Assembly (NCBI RefSeq): GCF_029026145.1
Contig: NZ_CP119078.1
Span: 62,001 to 126,000 of the forward strand
Direction of reading: 5' to 3'
Source of the DNA: Legionella cardiaca
Lineage (GTDB): Bacteria; Pseudomonadota; Gammaproteobacteria; Legionellales; Legionellaceae
DNA: 64,000 bases
Position 1 is the stretch's first letter; each line of letters starts with the position of its first letter. The position numbers and the translations under genes are program-made. Below are positions 8,874 to 16,763 of the stretch, piece by piece. A model generated the notes under the pieces. That model saw nothing but the letters and a program-made list of their open reading frames with translations, was not told the origin of the DNA and made no database searches.

Positions 8874-10150
8874 AAAAAACAGAACGATTACAAGCATTAA
8901 AAATTCTAACGAAAGTATTGCAGGACAAATCACCACTTTCTCACATGATGCAATCTACCAAAGAGCTGACACCTTTTACAAAAGAGCTTTGCTTTGGTGT
9001 TTGTCGACATTATTTCCGTCTCCAGGCCATGGCCAACTGTCTTGTTGATAAGCAACCGAAAGTAATTGAAGTATGGTTAGCCTTATTAATGGGACTTTAT
9101 CAATTGCATTTCATGCAAAAACCCGATTATGCCGTTGTAAAAGAAACGGTGAATTTGCTCGAGCAAAGCAAAAAAATTTGGGCAAAGGGATTAGTTAATG
9201 CCGTATTAAGGCGATTTTGCCGCGAGCAACAAACAATATTGTCACAGTTACAGAATAATAAGGAATTCATTTATGGACATCCTCAGTGGTTTATGCAGCG
9301 TGTACAAAAAAATTGGCCAGAATCTTGGCAGGAAATTTTAAAAGCAAACGACATCCACCCGCCGATGAGTTTACGGGTGAATGCTCGTCATTTGCCAAGA
9401 CAGCAATATTTGGAAAAATTACAACAAGCAGGCATTCAGGCCTATCCTCATCGTTATTCTGAAGTGGGCATTCGTCTTGAGAGTGCTAGTGATGTTTACG
9501 AACTACCAGGGTTTAATCAAGGCGACATTTCTGTACAAGATGAGTCAGCGCAATTGGCTGTTTCATTGCTGTCATTGCAACCAGGGCTTCGGGTGCTTGA
9601 TGCTTGTTGTGCTCCAGGCGGAAAGACCTGTCATATTTTAGAATCAGAACCACAATTAGCAGCCTGCGTCGCCTTGGATGTGGATGAGAAACGTTTGCAA
9701 CGAGTAAAGGAGAATTTATCTCGTTTAAAATTAGAGGCTAATCTAATCCAGGGCGATGGCTTAAATCCCCAGTCCTGGTGGGATGGGAAGCCCTTTGAAC
9801 GTATTCTTCTTGATGCGCCATGCTCTGCTACTGGGGTTATCAGGCGGCATCCAGATATTAAACTCTTAAGAACAGCTGAGGAAATTACCTCGATAACCAA
9901 GCTCCAGTTTAATTTATTAGTGAGTTTATGGCCCTTACTTGCACGAGGTGGTCTACTCGTTTATGCAACCTGTTCCATTATGAAAGAAGAAAATGAACAA
10001 CAAATTGCCCGATTTGTGGCAAGTTGCGAAGATTGTTCCATCGTATCAGAGGATAAACCCTGGGGACACAATACAGGTTATGGTTGGCAAATTTTACCCG
10101 AAGAAAATAGAGGTGATGGATTTTTTTATAGCGTGCTTAGGAAAGAGTAA
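8870..10150 (+). CDS. rsmB: 16S rRNA m5C967 methyltransferase RsmB
   Basis: The 426-residue protein has an N-terminal NusB-like RNA-binding domain (about 1-130) and a C-terminal Rossmann methyltransferase. The SAM-binding motif is [11 protein letters not shown] (244-254). The two RNA m5C cysteines are C318 in DAPCSATG and the nucleophile C368 in YATCSI. The start is taken at the ATG overlapping the fmt stop (ATGA); the frame is open 16 codons further back, but only inside fmt. The fmt-rsmB order is conserved in Gammaproteobacteria. Confidence 0.97.
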   Translation: MKKTERLQALKILTKVLQDKSPLSHMMQSTKELTPFTKELCFGVCRHYFRLQAMANCLVDKQPKVIEVWLALLMGLYQLHFMQKPDYAVVKETVNLLEQSKKIWAKGLVNAVLRRFCREQQTILSQLQNNKEFIYGHPQWFMQRVQKNWPESWQEILKANDIHPPMSLRVNARHLPRQQYLEKLQQAGIQAYPHRYSEVGIRLESASDVYELPGFNQGDISVQDESAQLAVSLLSLQPGLRVLDACCAPGGKTCHILESEPQLAACVALDVDEKRLQRVKENLSRLKLEANLIQGDGLNPQSWWDGKPFERILLDAPCSATGVIRRHPDIKLLRTAEEITSITKLQFNLLVSLWPLLARGGLLVYATCSIMKEENEQQIARFVASCEDCSIVSEDKPWGHNTGYGWQILPEENRGDGFFYSVLRKE

Positions 10151-10152
10151 TA

Positions 10153-10899
10153 ATGCAAATTAATTGGCCTTTAATCATTGTGCTATTTTGTCTGGCTCTG
10201 CCAGGAGTATTTATTGCAGTGCCGCGATTGATTAATCTCTTGTTACCAAATAACAGCGAAGAATTAAAAAAACGGGTGAGTCGCCTGGGTATTGCGCAAA
10301 CATTGTTTATGGTGTTTTTAATGGCCATGGGCGGAAGCGTATTATCGTTAAAAACAGGGTTAAATGCTCCAGTATTAGATGCCATGCTACAGGGAAAACC
10401 GGTTTTTGACCAAATACAGGCAATGCTATTGCCCGTGTTTTTAATGACTGTGGGTGGTTTGCTAATTTTCTTCTTTCTCTACTACGGATTAGTTGCCAGT
10501 ATATTGGATACAGAAACATTTCAGATAATGCGTAAATTAAGAGCAGTCGTGGGGGTTGATGGCTGTATTCTCTACGGTGGCGTTGTTGAGGAAATTATAG
10601 CGCGTTGGGGCTTAATAAATGTCACAGCTTTCTTTGCGATTCTTCTGGCGCATCAAAAAAATTCTTTTATCGTTTGGAGCGCTATTGTCTTAAGTGGGTT
10701 AATTCTCGCCTTAGTGCAGTTACCTGTTTATATTGCAGCTGGTTGTCAATCAAGCCGACGCTTTATTTATAGCATGTTATTACTCTATGCATGGCAGGCC
10801 ATTTTATTTGGTTGGATTTTTTGGCAGTTTGGCTTACTGGCGGGTATCGCAGCTCATATGCTTTTTCATGTGGGATGGTATCTTTACGATAGAACATAA
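10153..10899 (+). CDS. CPBP-family intramembrane protease-like protein
   Basis: The 248-residue polytopic protein has about seven hydrophobic segments. It carries the signature E146-E147-x3-R151 (GGVVEEIIARWGL) and a later H235/H239 pair (AAHMLFHVGW), the metal-binding layout of CPBP (CAAX protease/bacteriocin-processing) intramembrane glutamic proteases. It begins two bases after the rsmB stop and is probably cotranscribed. Substrates of bacterial CPBP proteins are mostly unknown; some confer bacteriocin self-immunity. The location next to translation genes does not point to a specific job. Confidence 0.75.
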   Translation: MQINWPLIIVLFCLALPGVFIAVPRLINLLLPNNSEELKKRVSRLGIAQTLFMVFLMAMGGSVLSLKTGLNAPVLDAMLQGKPVFDQIQAMLLPVFLMTVGGLLIFFFLYYGLVASILDTETFQIMRKLRAVVGVDGCILYGGVVEEIIARWGLINVTAFFAILLAHQKNSFIVWSAIVLSGLILALVQLPVYIAAGCQSSRRFIYSMLLLYAWQAILFGWIFWQFGLLAGIAAHMLFHVGWYLYDRT

Positions 10900-10928
10900 G
10901 ATTGCTTTGGACTGGCAATGTTTAATCG

Positions 10929-10975
10929 ACCCCAAAATACGTCACACCCGCGCAGGCGGACAACCATTTCCTGAA
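10929..10975. repeat. Degenerate extragenic palindromic element (CCCGCG/GGCGG type)
   Basis: The segment containing CACCCGCGCAGGCGG and then CCATTTCCTGA matches, with several substitutions, the element at 41088 (CATTCCCGCGTGGGCGGGAA, then CCATCTCC). Sequences of this kind are dispersed in many proteobacterial genomes. This copy has lost most of its symmetry. The rest of the 10900-11105 spacer is AT-rich and holds no gene. Confidence 0.5.
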
Positions 10976-11105
10976 TAGTTGCCCATCTACGCCGGCATCC
11001 TGATTGCTCTGTGAAAAGTAAAGATTGTGTAAAGCTTGTCTATCTTAATATTGAGTTAATTTTAGTCACTTATTGTTTAACTTTCATTGCTAAACTTAGT
11101 GATTT

Positions 11106-11609
11106 ATGACCAATAAACGAAGCGAGTTTGATAATTTGGCGCAAGCTCGGAAACAAACTCCAAATGATTATCAGATTAAGACGGAAACTATTAATTTATA
11201 TAAGCAGCTGAAGGTTTTAGCGCTTGAAGGAAAAGCCATGGCAGCTTATAAATTAGCAAAAATTTATCCTCAAAATTCCAATCATTTTGTGAAGTGGATG
11301 AGGATTGCTGCAGAACAAGGTTTGACGAATGCCATGTTGGATATGGCAAAAGCATTAGCTGAAAAAGGCTCCGTTGGTCAATTACAACAGGCTGCAAATT
11401 ACCTTGTACGTATTTTACGCTCTGATGATAGCTATATAAAAACACAAGCCAAAGAGTTTCTCAGTGAAAATAGATTATTATCAGCTGAAGTTTCGCGTCA
11501 GATGACCAATAAGAGCACGGGTGTGGCTTCCTCCGGATTTTTTGCTCGAAATACACAAGCTATTGAGCCTAATGATTTCTTATTGAATGATGCACTACAA
11601 ATGAAATAG
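11106..11609 (+). CDS. Small Sel1/TPR-like helical protein
   Basis: The 167-residue product has a helical repeat pattern of the Sel1 type at about residues 38-95 (AAYKLAKIYPQ, then WMRIAAEQGLTNAMLDMAKA, then LQQAANYLVRIL). The N-terminus is charged and the C-terminal 40 residues are Ser/Asn-rich and probably disordered. There is no signal peptide. Sel1-like repeats mediate protein contacts, and in Legionella they occur both in effectors and in envelope proteins. It stands alone before parB. Function is unknown. Confidence 0.6.
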   Translation: MTNKRSEFDNLAQARKQTPNDYQIKTETINLYKQLKVLALEGKAMAAYKLAKIYPQNSNHFVKWMRIAAEQGLTNAMLDMAKALAEKGSVGQLQQAANYLVRILRSDDSYIKTQAKEFLSENRLLSAEVSRQMTNKSTGVASSGFFARNTQAIEPNDFLLNDALQMK

Positions 11610-11736
11610 CGCTTTCCTGTTTTATCGCGCATCGGCAGGTACTTCATAGCCCACATTCTGTAAAAATACTGCGATTCATTATGTAATTTTAAAATCTTAT
11701 GAAACAATAAGCCATTGCTGTTTATGTTTCTTTCCT

Positions 11737-12525
11737 ATGAAAACATTATTTAAATTAATCCCCATTGAATTTTTACACCCCGGTCGTTATCAGCCACGGA
11801 AAAACTTTGATGACTTAGCGCTACAAGAATTGGCGGATTCCATTGCTTCTCAAGGCTTAATTGAGCCCTTAGTGATTAGGGAACTAACAAAAGATAAGTA
11901 CGAAATCATTGCGGGTGAAAGGCGTTGGCGAGCGGCGATGATTGCTGGATTGGCCGAGCTTCCATGCCTTATTGGTGATTATTCCGATGAGCAAGCCGCC
12001 GCCGTTACGCTGATTGAAAATATTCAACGAGAAAATTTAAATTTAATTGAAGAAGCCAACGGTTATCGTCGCCTGCTGGATGAGTTTCATTTTCAACAGG
12101 ATGAAATAGCCGCTTTAGTTGGCAAATCCCGCAGCCATATCACGAACATTTTACGTTTGTTAACCTTGTGTGAGAGTGTGCAGGAGCAGGTAAAATCAGG
12201 AAGCCTGTCCATGGGGCATGCAAAAATGTTGGTTGGGCTCTCAGCAAATCAACAATCTTCTTTAGCAACACAAATTACGGAGCATGACTGGTCAGTACGT
12301 TATTTGGAGAAAAAAGTTAAAGAAATGAAAGGAAGAGAACAACCACTACGAGATTCGCATCGTGATCGTGATATTAAGAGATTAGAAGCTCAAATTGCGG
12401 AACAAATAGGTGCTCCTGTTCAAATTGTTAACGGCGAGGGCAATGGTGGTTGGCTTCAAGTAAAATTTTTCGATAATGATACCTTAGCAGGACTTCTGGA
12501 GCGCATGGGCTTACGATATGATTAA
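11737..12525 (+). CDS. parB: ParB/Spo0J-family partition protein without adjacent ParA
   Basis: The 262-residue protein has the ParB CTPase/nuclease-like fold: IPIEFLHPGRYQPRKNF (box I, 8-24), IIAGERRWRAA (box II, 57-67) and LIENIQRENLNLIEEANGYR (box III). A helix-turn-helix follows at about 115-138 (DEIAALVGKSRSHITNILRL). These are the motifs of parS-binding CTP-dependent clamps. No parA flanks it here, which is unusual because parA normally precedes parB. It could be the chromosomal ParB separated from ParA or a Noc-like or plasmid-derived paralogue. Its stop overlaps the open frame of dacB. Confidence 0.88.
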   Translation: MKTLFKLIPIEFLHPGRYQPRKNFDDLALQELADSIASQGLIEPLVIRELTKDKYEIIAGERRWRAAMIAGLAELPCLIGDYSDEQAAAVTLIENIQRENLNLIEEANGYRRLLDEFHFQQDEIAALVGKSRSHITNILRLLTLCESVQEQVKSGSLSMGHAKMLVGLSANQQSSLATQITEHDWSVRYLEKKVKEMKGREQPLRDSHRDRDIKRLEAQIAEQIGAPVQIVNGEGNGGWLQVKFFDNDTLAGLLERMGLRYD

Positions 12526-12565
12526 TATTTCTTTATTAAAATTCAATATGAAGGAACCGAAATTG

Positions 12566-14365
12566 ATGAAAAGGATGTTGTCGGGTGCATTGTTAGCCTT
12601 GTTAACGGCCTCTTCTCATGCCAGTTTTCAAAGCGGTGCTGATAATTTAATTAATCAGGTATCCCGTTCGCTTAATATTGGTGTTGAAGTGGTTGATTTA
12701 ACCACAGGGGCAATTTTATATCGCCGCAATCAAGACCGCACCTTTGTCCCTGCCAGCAATATGAAATTATTTTCAGATGCAGCAGCCCTCATGGTATTGG
12801 GACCAGATTATCGCTTTAAAAATCAATTAAGCACAAACGCTTCGCAACTACAACAAGGTATTTTAAAGGGCTCATTATACTTGCATCTTTCAGGCGATCC
12901 GTCCTTTAATCACGAGCGTCTGGCTATCCTTTTGGCGGGTTTAAAAGCCTGGAATATTAATCGTATTCAAGGAAATGTTTACATTGATAGCAGCCATGCG
13001 AATGTTAATCCTTATCCGCCTGGCTGGCTGGCAGAAGATCTTATATATAGCTATGGTGCTCCTTTGGCACCGGTAATGATTGATACAAATCGTCTAACGG
13101 TAACAGTCAATCCATCTGCAAAAATAGGTGAACCTGCTGTGGTAGAAACCGATGATGCCAGCGGTAGCATTCATATTAATAATGAAGTAATTACAAAAGC
13201 CAAAGGTAATCGCTGCGGCGTTGATTTTTCTGTGGATCAAGAAAATAATCTGAGTGTTCGTGGCTGTGTCACTGTAGGGCAATGGGCAGTACAGCAACAA
13301 ATGGCCATTCGCAACCCCTTAGCCTACGCCCAAGGCCTTATCAAACGACAGTTAGCCGAGGCTAATATTGTATTGGAAGGGAGTGTTCTATTAGGCAAGG
13401 CGCCTGCTGGTTCTTTATTAATTGCCACAGAATCATCGAAACCAATCGCGCAGTTGATGGCAGATACCCTTAAACCTTCAGATAATTTATATGCGGATAG
13501 TTTGTTCTTGCATGCTGCTGAGAAACTCCATGGCTCGCCGGTCAACTGGGCACAAGCACAACCACTGATAAAAAAATTCATCCAGGAGCAAACAGGCGTA
13601 GAGCTAAATAATGCAATACTTACGGATGGTTCTGGATTGTCACGGGATGATTTGCTAACCCCTGGGCAAACCGCAAGTTTATTGCGATTCCTCTACGATA
13701 GATTTCCGCTATCTTATGAATACATTTCAGCTCTTCCTGTTTCAGGTCGAGATGGAACACTGCAGAAACGCTTTAAAAAACCAACCCAACAAGATTTAGT
13801 ACGTGCAAAGACAGGAACCATGCGCGGAATAGTCAGCCTTTCTGGCTACCTCTATACGGCAAATGCGCATACGCTGGCTTTTGCTATTTTTATTAATAAT
13901 GTCCCGGGCACGAAACCTGAAATTTCAGGGAAATACCGTTATTTAGTGGATGCCTTGTGTACATACTTTTTACAGCAAAAACCTGGTAATAATACCTGGG
14001 CGAAAGTATTTTCACCCCATCGCCGTCTTAAGTATCAGCAAAATCCAACGCAAGCTGAAGTGCATAGAGGTCAGCAGGCTCGTTGGCGACGCCTTGAAAC
14101 CGTTGTAAAAGACGCTCTTAAAGGACAAGAGGTTACAGTAATTTATCGCGGGAATGAGTTAATTCTTAAAGATAATCAGGCTGATGCAACGCCAGTCCTG
14201 AATACTTTAAAGAGCTTAAGGAATAAATATCCTTTTGCTGTTGCTTTATCTTCAAAGGTAATGCCGTCTGGAGTAGGCGTTAAGCCGTTTGTTTTATGGA
14301 TGGAAAAGACAGAGATTCCTGATAATACGCAACGTGTGTGGATTATCCGGGAATCGGTTTCTTAA
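12566..14365 (+). CDS. dacB: D-alanyl-D-alanine carboxypeptidase/endopeptidase (PBP4 type)
   Basis: The 599-residue periplasmic class C penicillin-binding protein has a signal peptide (MKRMLSGALLALLTASSHAS). The serine motifs are S64-N-M-K67, S305-D-N307 and K415-T-G417 in RAKTGTMRG. It trims and cleaves peptidoglycan cross-links. The usual PBP4 fold ends near residue 460; the last ~135 residues are an extension without a recognised domain. The frame is open to 12518, overlapping parB, but the ATG at 12566 gives a clean signal peptide with AAGGA 10 nt upstream. An intermediate ATG at 12548 lacks a ribosome site. Confidence 0.93.
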   Translation: MKRMLSGALLALLTASSHASFQSGADNLINQVSRSLNIGVEVVDLTTGAILYRRNQDRTFVPASNMKLFSDAAALMVLGPDYRFKNQLSTNASQLQQGILKGSLYLHLSGDPSFNHERLAILLAGLKAWNINRIQGNVYIDSSHANVNPYPPGWLAEDLIYSYGAPLAPVMIDTNRLTVTVNPSAKIGEPAVVETDDASGSIHINNEVITKAKGNRCGVDFSVDQENNLSVRGCVTVGQWAVQQQMAIRNPLAYAQGLIKRQLAEANIVLEGSVLLGKAPAGSLLIATESSKPIAQLMADTLKPSDNLYADSLFLHAAEKLHGSPVNWAQAQPLIKKFIQEQTGVELNNAILTDGSGLSRDDLLTPGQTASLLRFLYDRFPLSYEYISALPVSGRDGTLQKRFKKPTQQDLVRAKTGTMRGIVSLSGYLYTANAHTLAFAIFINNVPGTKPEISGKYRYLVDALCTYFLQQKPGNNTWAKVFSPHRRLKYQQNPTQAEVHRGQQARWRRLETVVKDALKGQEVTVIYRGNELILKDNQADATPVLNTLKSLRNKYPFAVALSSKVMPSGVGVKPFVLWMEKTEIPDNTQRVWIIRESVS

Positions 14366-14372
14366 TTTGTTG

Positions 14373-14399
14373 TCGGCGATAATTGATAATTATCGTCGA
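14373..14399. terminator. Hairpin between convergent dacB and EamA genes
   Basis: TCGGCGATAATT and AATTATCGTCGA form a 12-bp stem with one G-U pair and a 3-nt loop, in the 46-bp gap between two converging genes. No long U tract follows. It is a likely shared terminator by position. Confidence 0.45.
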
Positions 14400-14411
14400 G
14401 AAAGCTTATTC

Positions 14412-14837
14412 TTAGGGGATACTAATCACTAAAACCCCAATAAAAATTAATGCCCCACCAATAATTACGGAAAGATCTACATGGTTTTCGCCAAAAAGTA
14501 ACCAGGTGAAAAGGATAATAAACAAAGGATAAATCAATTCGATGATGCCGGCTAAGGTAGCATTTTTAAATTGAATTGAACAAACAATAAAAAAACTGGC
14601 AGCGATAACAATTATAATTTCAGTGATTGTCAGCCAGAGGACAGTTGGTTCAGCAATAAGAAGGGCTAAATCCCTTCTGAAAGAGGTAAAATAGGAAATT
14701 ATAAAAAATAAAAAACCACCAATTAACATTTCAAAGGCTAGCAAGGTCACTGGCGAGATACTTTGCAATATTTTTTCGGCTAATGAATAATTTAAACCCC
14801 ACAGTAAAGCAGCGGTAATAGCAAAGACAAGCCACAT
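14412..14837 (-). CDS. Single-domain EamA/DMT-family transporter
   Basis: The 141-residue integral membrane protein has four to five hydrophobic helices and ends GGALIFIGVLVISIP, the hallmark end of an EamA (drug/metabolite transporter) repeat. Usual family members carry two such repeats (~290 residues); this half-size protein would have to work as a dimer, as small multidrug resistance proteins do. The start is placed at 14837, where a GGAGGGAG ribosome site precedes MWLVFAITAALLWGLNY; the longer frame would overlap the upstream hydrolase. The substrate is unknown. Confidence 0.75.
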   Translation of the reverse strand: MWLVFAITAALLWGLNYSLAEKILQSISPVTLLAFEMLIGGFLFFIISYFTSFRRDLALLIAEPTVLWLTITEIIIVIAASFFIVCSIQFKNATLAGIIELIYPLFIILFTWLLFGENHVDLSVIIGGALIFIGVLVISIP

Positions 14838-14868
14838 ATCTCCCTCCTCTTGATTGGTTGATTGAGAC

Positions 14869-15690
14869 TTACTTTCTAAAAAAAGAGACAATTTTATCTA
14901 ACAGTTGCTCTGATTTTAAAATTCGTCGATGGCCAAGCCCTTCGGTAAATAAATAATCATAATCATGCAAATCTGCCGTTAATTGCAGCGCTTCACTATA
15001 AGGTACTTCAGCATCTTTTTTGTCATGAATGATAAGAATAGGCTTGCCAATTCGCTTGATAATTTCTTTGGGTTGCACATCCCGTACTTTCAGGGCCGCT
15101 TCCTTTTCGATATAAGATTGAAAATATCGTCTGGAACGAGGAGATAATCCCATAAAATGCGTGAAATTATCAAAAATCTTTTGTAGATCGCAGGGAGAGG
15201 ATACTAGAACAAGTTTACTAACAGAAAATCCTTTATCGGTTGCCAGTATGATCGCTGGGCCACCAAAGGAATGGGCAATAACACCATAAAAGGTGCCTAA
15301 TTCATTTTGGATTTCAACAATTTTTTGTGCAAATTCCCCCAAATTCGTTCTTTTTCCCGGTGAATCTCCATGTGCAGGCCCATCAATGGCAATAACCTGA
15401 AAACCTGCTTTCACTAATGGTTCAATAAAAAATCCTAACTGACTGCCTCTGCCATCCCATCCGTGGAGTAATAAAATTTTAGGTCCAATTCCCCAACGCC
15501 AGGATTTTAAGTTATTGGCGAGCGTTTTTTCTTCGCCCGTTTTGATAATTTTCTGTTCCCAATGGGGTCTTGGATGCTTGGTCGGAGTTAAAAAACGTTT
15601 AGCACTAATAATGCCTGCCAAAGCAGGGAATAGATAACTCGTAATTGACAGGGCGCGACGATAAATTCTAAATAAAAGAGGTAGCCTCAC
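14869..15690 (-). CDS. Alpha/beta hydrolase
   Basis: The 273-residue protein has the alpha/beta-hydrolase fold: ILLLHGWDGRGSQL (oxyanion-hole region), VIAIDGPAHGDSPG and nucleophile motif AHSFGGPA. The late acid and His are probably in HDKKDAEVPY and GLGHRRIL. It starts at a GTG with GGGAG upstream. A short hydrophobic N-terminus (LSITSYLFPALAGI) may anchor it. Substrate cannot be inferred; it could be an esterase, lipase or thioesterase. The EamA gene starts about 30 bp past its stop on the same strand, so the two may form an operon. Confidence 0.82.
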   Translation of the reverse strand: MRLPLLFRIYRRALSITSYLFPALAGIISAKRFLTPTKHPRPHWEQKIIKTGEEKTLANNLKSWRWGIGPKILLLHGWDGRGSQLGFFIEPLVKAGFQVIAIDGPAHGDSPGKRTNLGEFAQKIVEIQNELGTFYGVIAHSFGGPAIILATDKGFSVSKLVLVSSPCDLQKIFDNFTHFMGLSPRSRRYFQSYIEKEAALKVRDVQPKEIIKRIGKPILIIHDKKDAEVPYSEALQLTADLHDYDYLFTEGLGHRRILKSEQLLDKIVSFFRK

Positions 15691-15823
15691 GTTTTTACTC
15701 CCTTAAGGTTTATAAGCTTTAAGCTTTCCTGAAAAGCTAATTGCTCAATTTTGGAGGGCTATATTTCTTATAAAAATTAGGCCATCTTTATCAGGGAATC
15801 AAGCAAGGTGCCGAGATTGAATT

Positions 15824-16546
15824 TTATTTAACAGGAAAATCAAAATAGGTTTTGGGATAAGGTTCATTCTTTAGCGTAAAATGCCACCATTCTTCTTTAT
15901 AAGGTACAAAACCATAGCGCATCATAAGGTTACGTAATAACAAACGATTGGCTTTTTGTTGCGGAGTCAAATGTTGATAATTGGTATGGGCACTAACATC
16001 AAGGCAATCAAAGCGTGTACCGGTATCAATTGAATTATCATCGATATGGTCACGCGTTTTTCCATAGCAACGTGTGCTTGCAATAGATGAAGGCGCTGTT
16101 GTTCCTAACTTTATTAACGTGATATCGACGGTGCTGCCACGACTGTGGCCTGAAGCTTTAGCAATGTACCCTTTGGCAAAAAGCATGCTTTTTTCTTCGC
16201 GAGGATAGAAATACATCTTTGTTGCTTGATCGCGATCATCCTGACTCCATCGGTAAAAAGCATTCACTGCTCGTTGCGGCCGATAACAATCATATACTTT
16301 CAATGTATAGCCCATTGCTAAAGCGGCTTTTTCCACGTTCACTAATTGCCTGGCGGCTGGCAGGCTAAGAATACAATGATGGCTTTGATAACCAGGCACG
16401 CGACGTCCCATAAAATTATTTGTTGTCGCGTAGCGTAAATCCTCAATAATTTGCGGTGCGACTTGCTGTAGATAGGCAAATCCCTGAGGCAAGGCCTGAG
16501 TTTGTGAACTTAAAAATGCCAAAAATAACAGTAGAAGTTTTTTCAT
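15824..16546 (-). CDS. D-Ala-D-Ala dipeptidase (VanX/DdpX-like, M15)
   Basis: The 240-residue protein has a signal peptide (MKKLLLLFLAFLSSQTQA). It carries the M15D zinc site: S132-G-H134-x6-D141 (SGHSRGSTVD) and E219-W-W-H222 (EEWWHF), with E219 as catalytic base. The arginine of the VanX family is seen in YDCYRPQRAV. Such enzymes cleave D-Ala-D-Ala dipeptide. In Gram-negatives the periplasmic form is taken to salvage D-Ala from peptidoglycan rather than give vancomycin resistance. It stands alone behind dacB and the hydrolase. Confidence 0.9.
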   Translation of the reverse strand: MKKLLLLFLAFLSSQTQALPQGFAYLQQVAPQIIEDLRYATTNNFMGRRVPGYQSHHCILSLPAARQLVNVEKAALAMGYTLKVYDCYRPQRAVNAFYRWSQDDRDQATKMYFYPREEKSMLFAKGYIAKASGHSRGSTVDITLIKLGTTAPSSIASTRCYGKTRDHIDDNSIDTGTRFDCLDVSAHTNYQHLTPQQKANRLLLRNLMMRYGFVPYKEEWWHFTLKNEPYPKTYFDFPVK

Positions 16547-16721
16547 AATAATTAGAAAGAGAACGATAATTTTCTATCATACTGCCTTAGTATAATTAAG
16601 AAAATAGGGTGATTTTTGCGCAAGATAAAAATCTCTCATACCATCGGCCTAAACCTATTCTGTCACGTGAGAGTATTTTTTAAAAAAACTGTCTTAAATA
16701 ATACTCTCTTAAGCTAAGTTC

Positions 16722-16727
16722 TATAAT
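16722..16727 (+). promoter_or_regulatory. -10 box for the CX5R-protein gene, with CTTAA half-sites upstream
   Basis: A perfect TATAAT lies 37 nt before the start codon. CTTAA occurs twice just upstream (16693 and 16708), 15 bp apart. Direct CTTAA repeats are part of the PmrA box that controls some Dot/Icm effector genes, but as I recall that spacing is about 11 bp, so this match is imperfect. Confidence 0.4.
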
Positions 16728-16763
16728 CTATAGTAGTAGCTCTCTATTGGTAGCAAAACGATT

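Noticed and set aside
16693..16712. Possible PmrA box (two CTTAA half-sites) before the CX5R gene
   Set aside because: The half-site spacing is 15 bp, not the ~11 bp I recall for the PmrA element; kept only as a remark.
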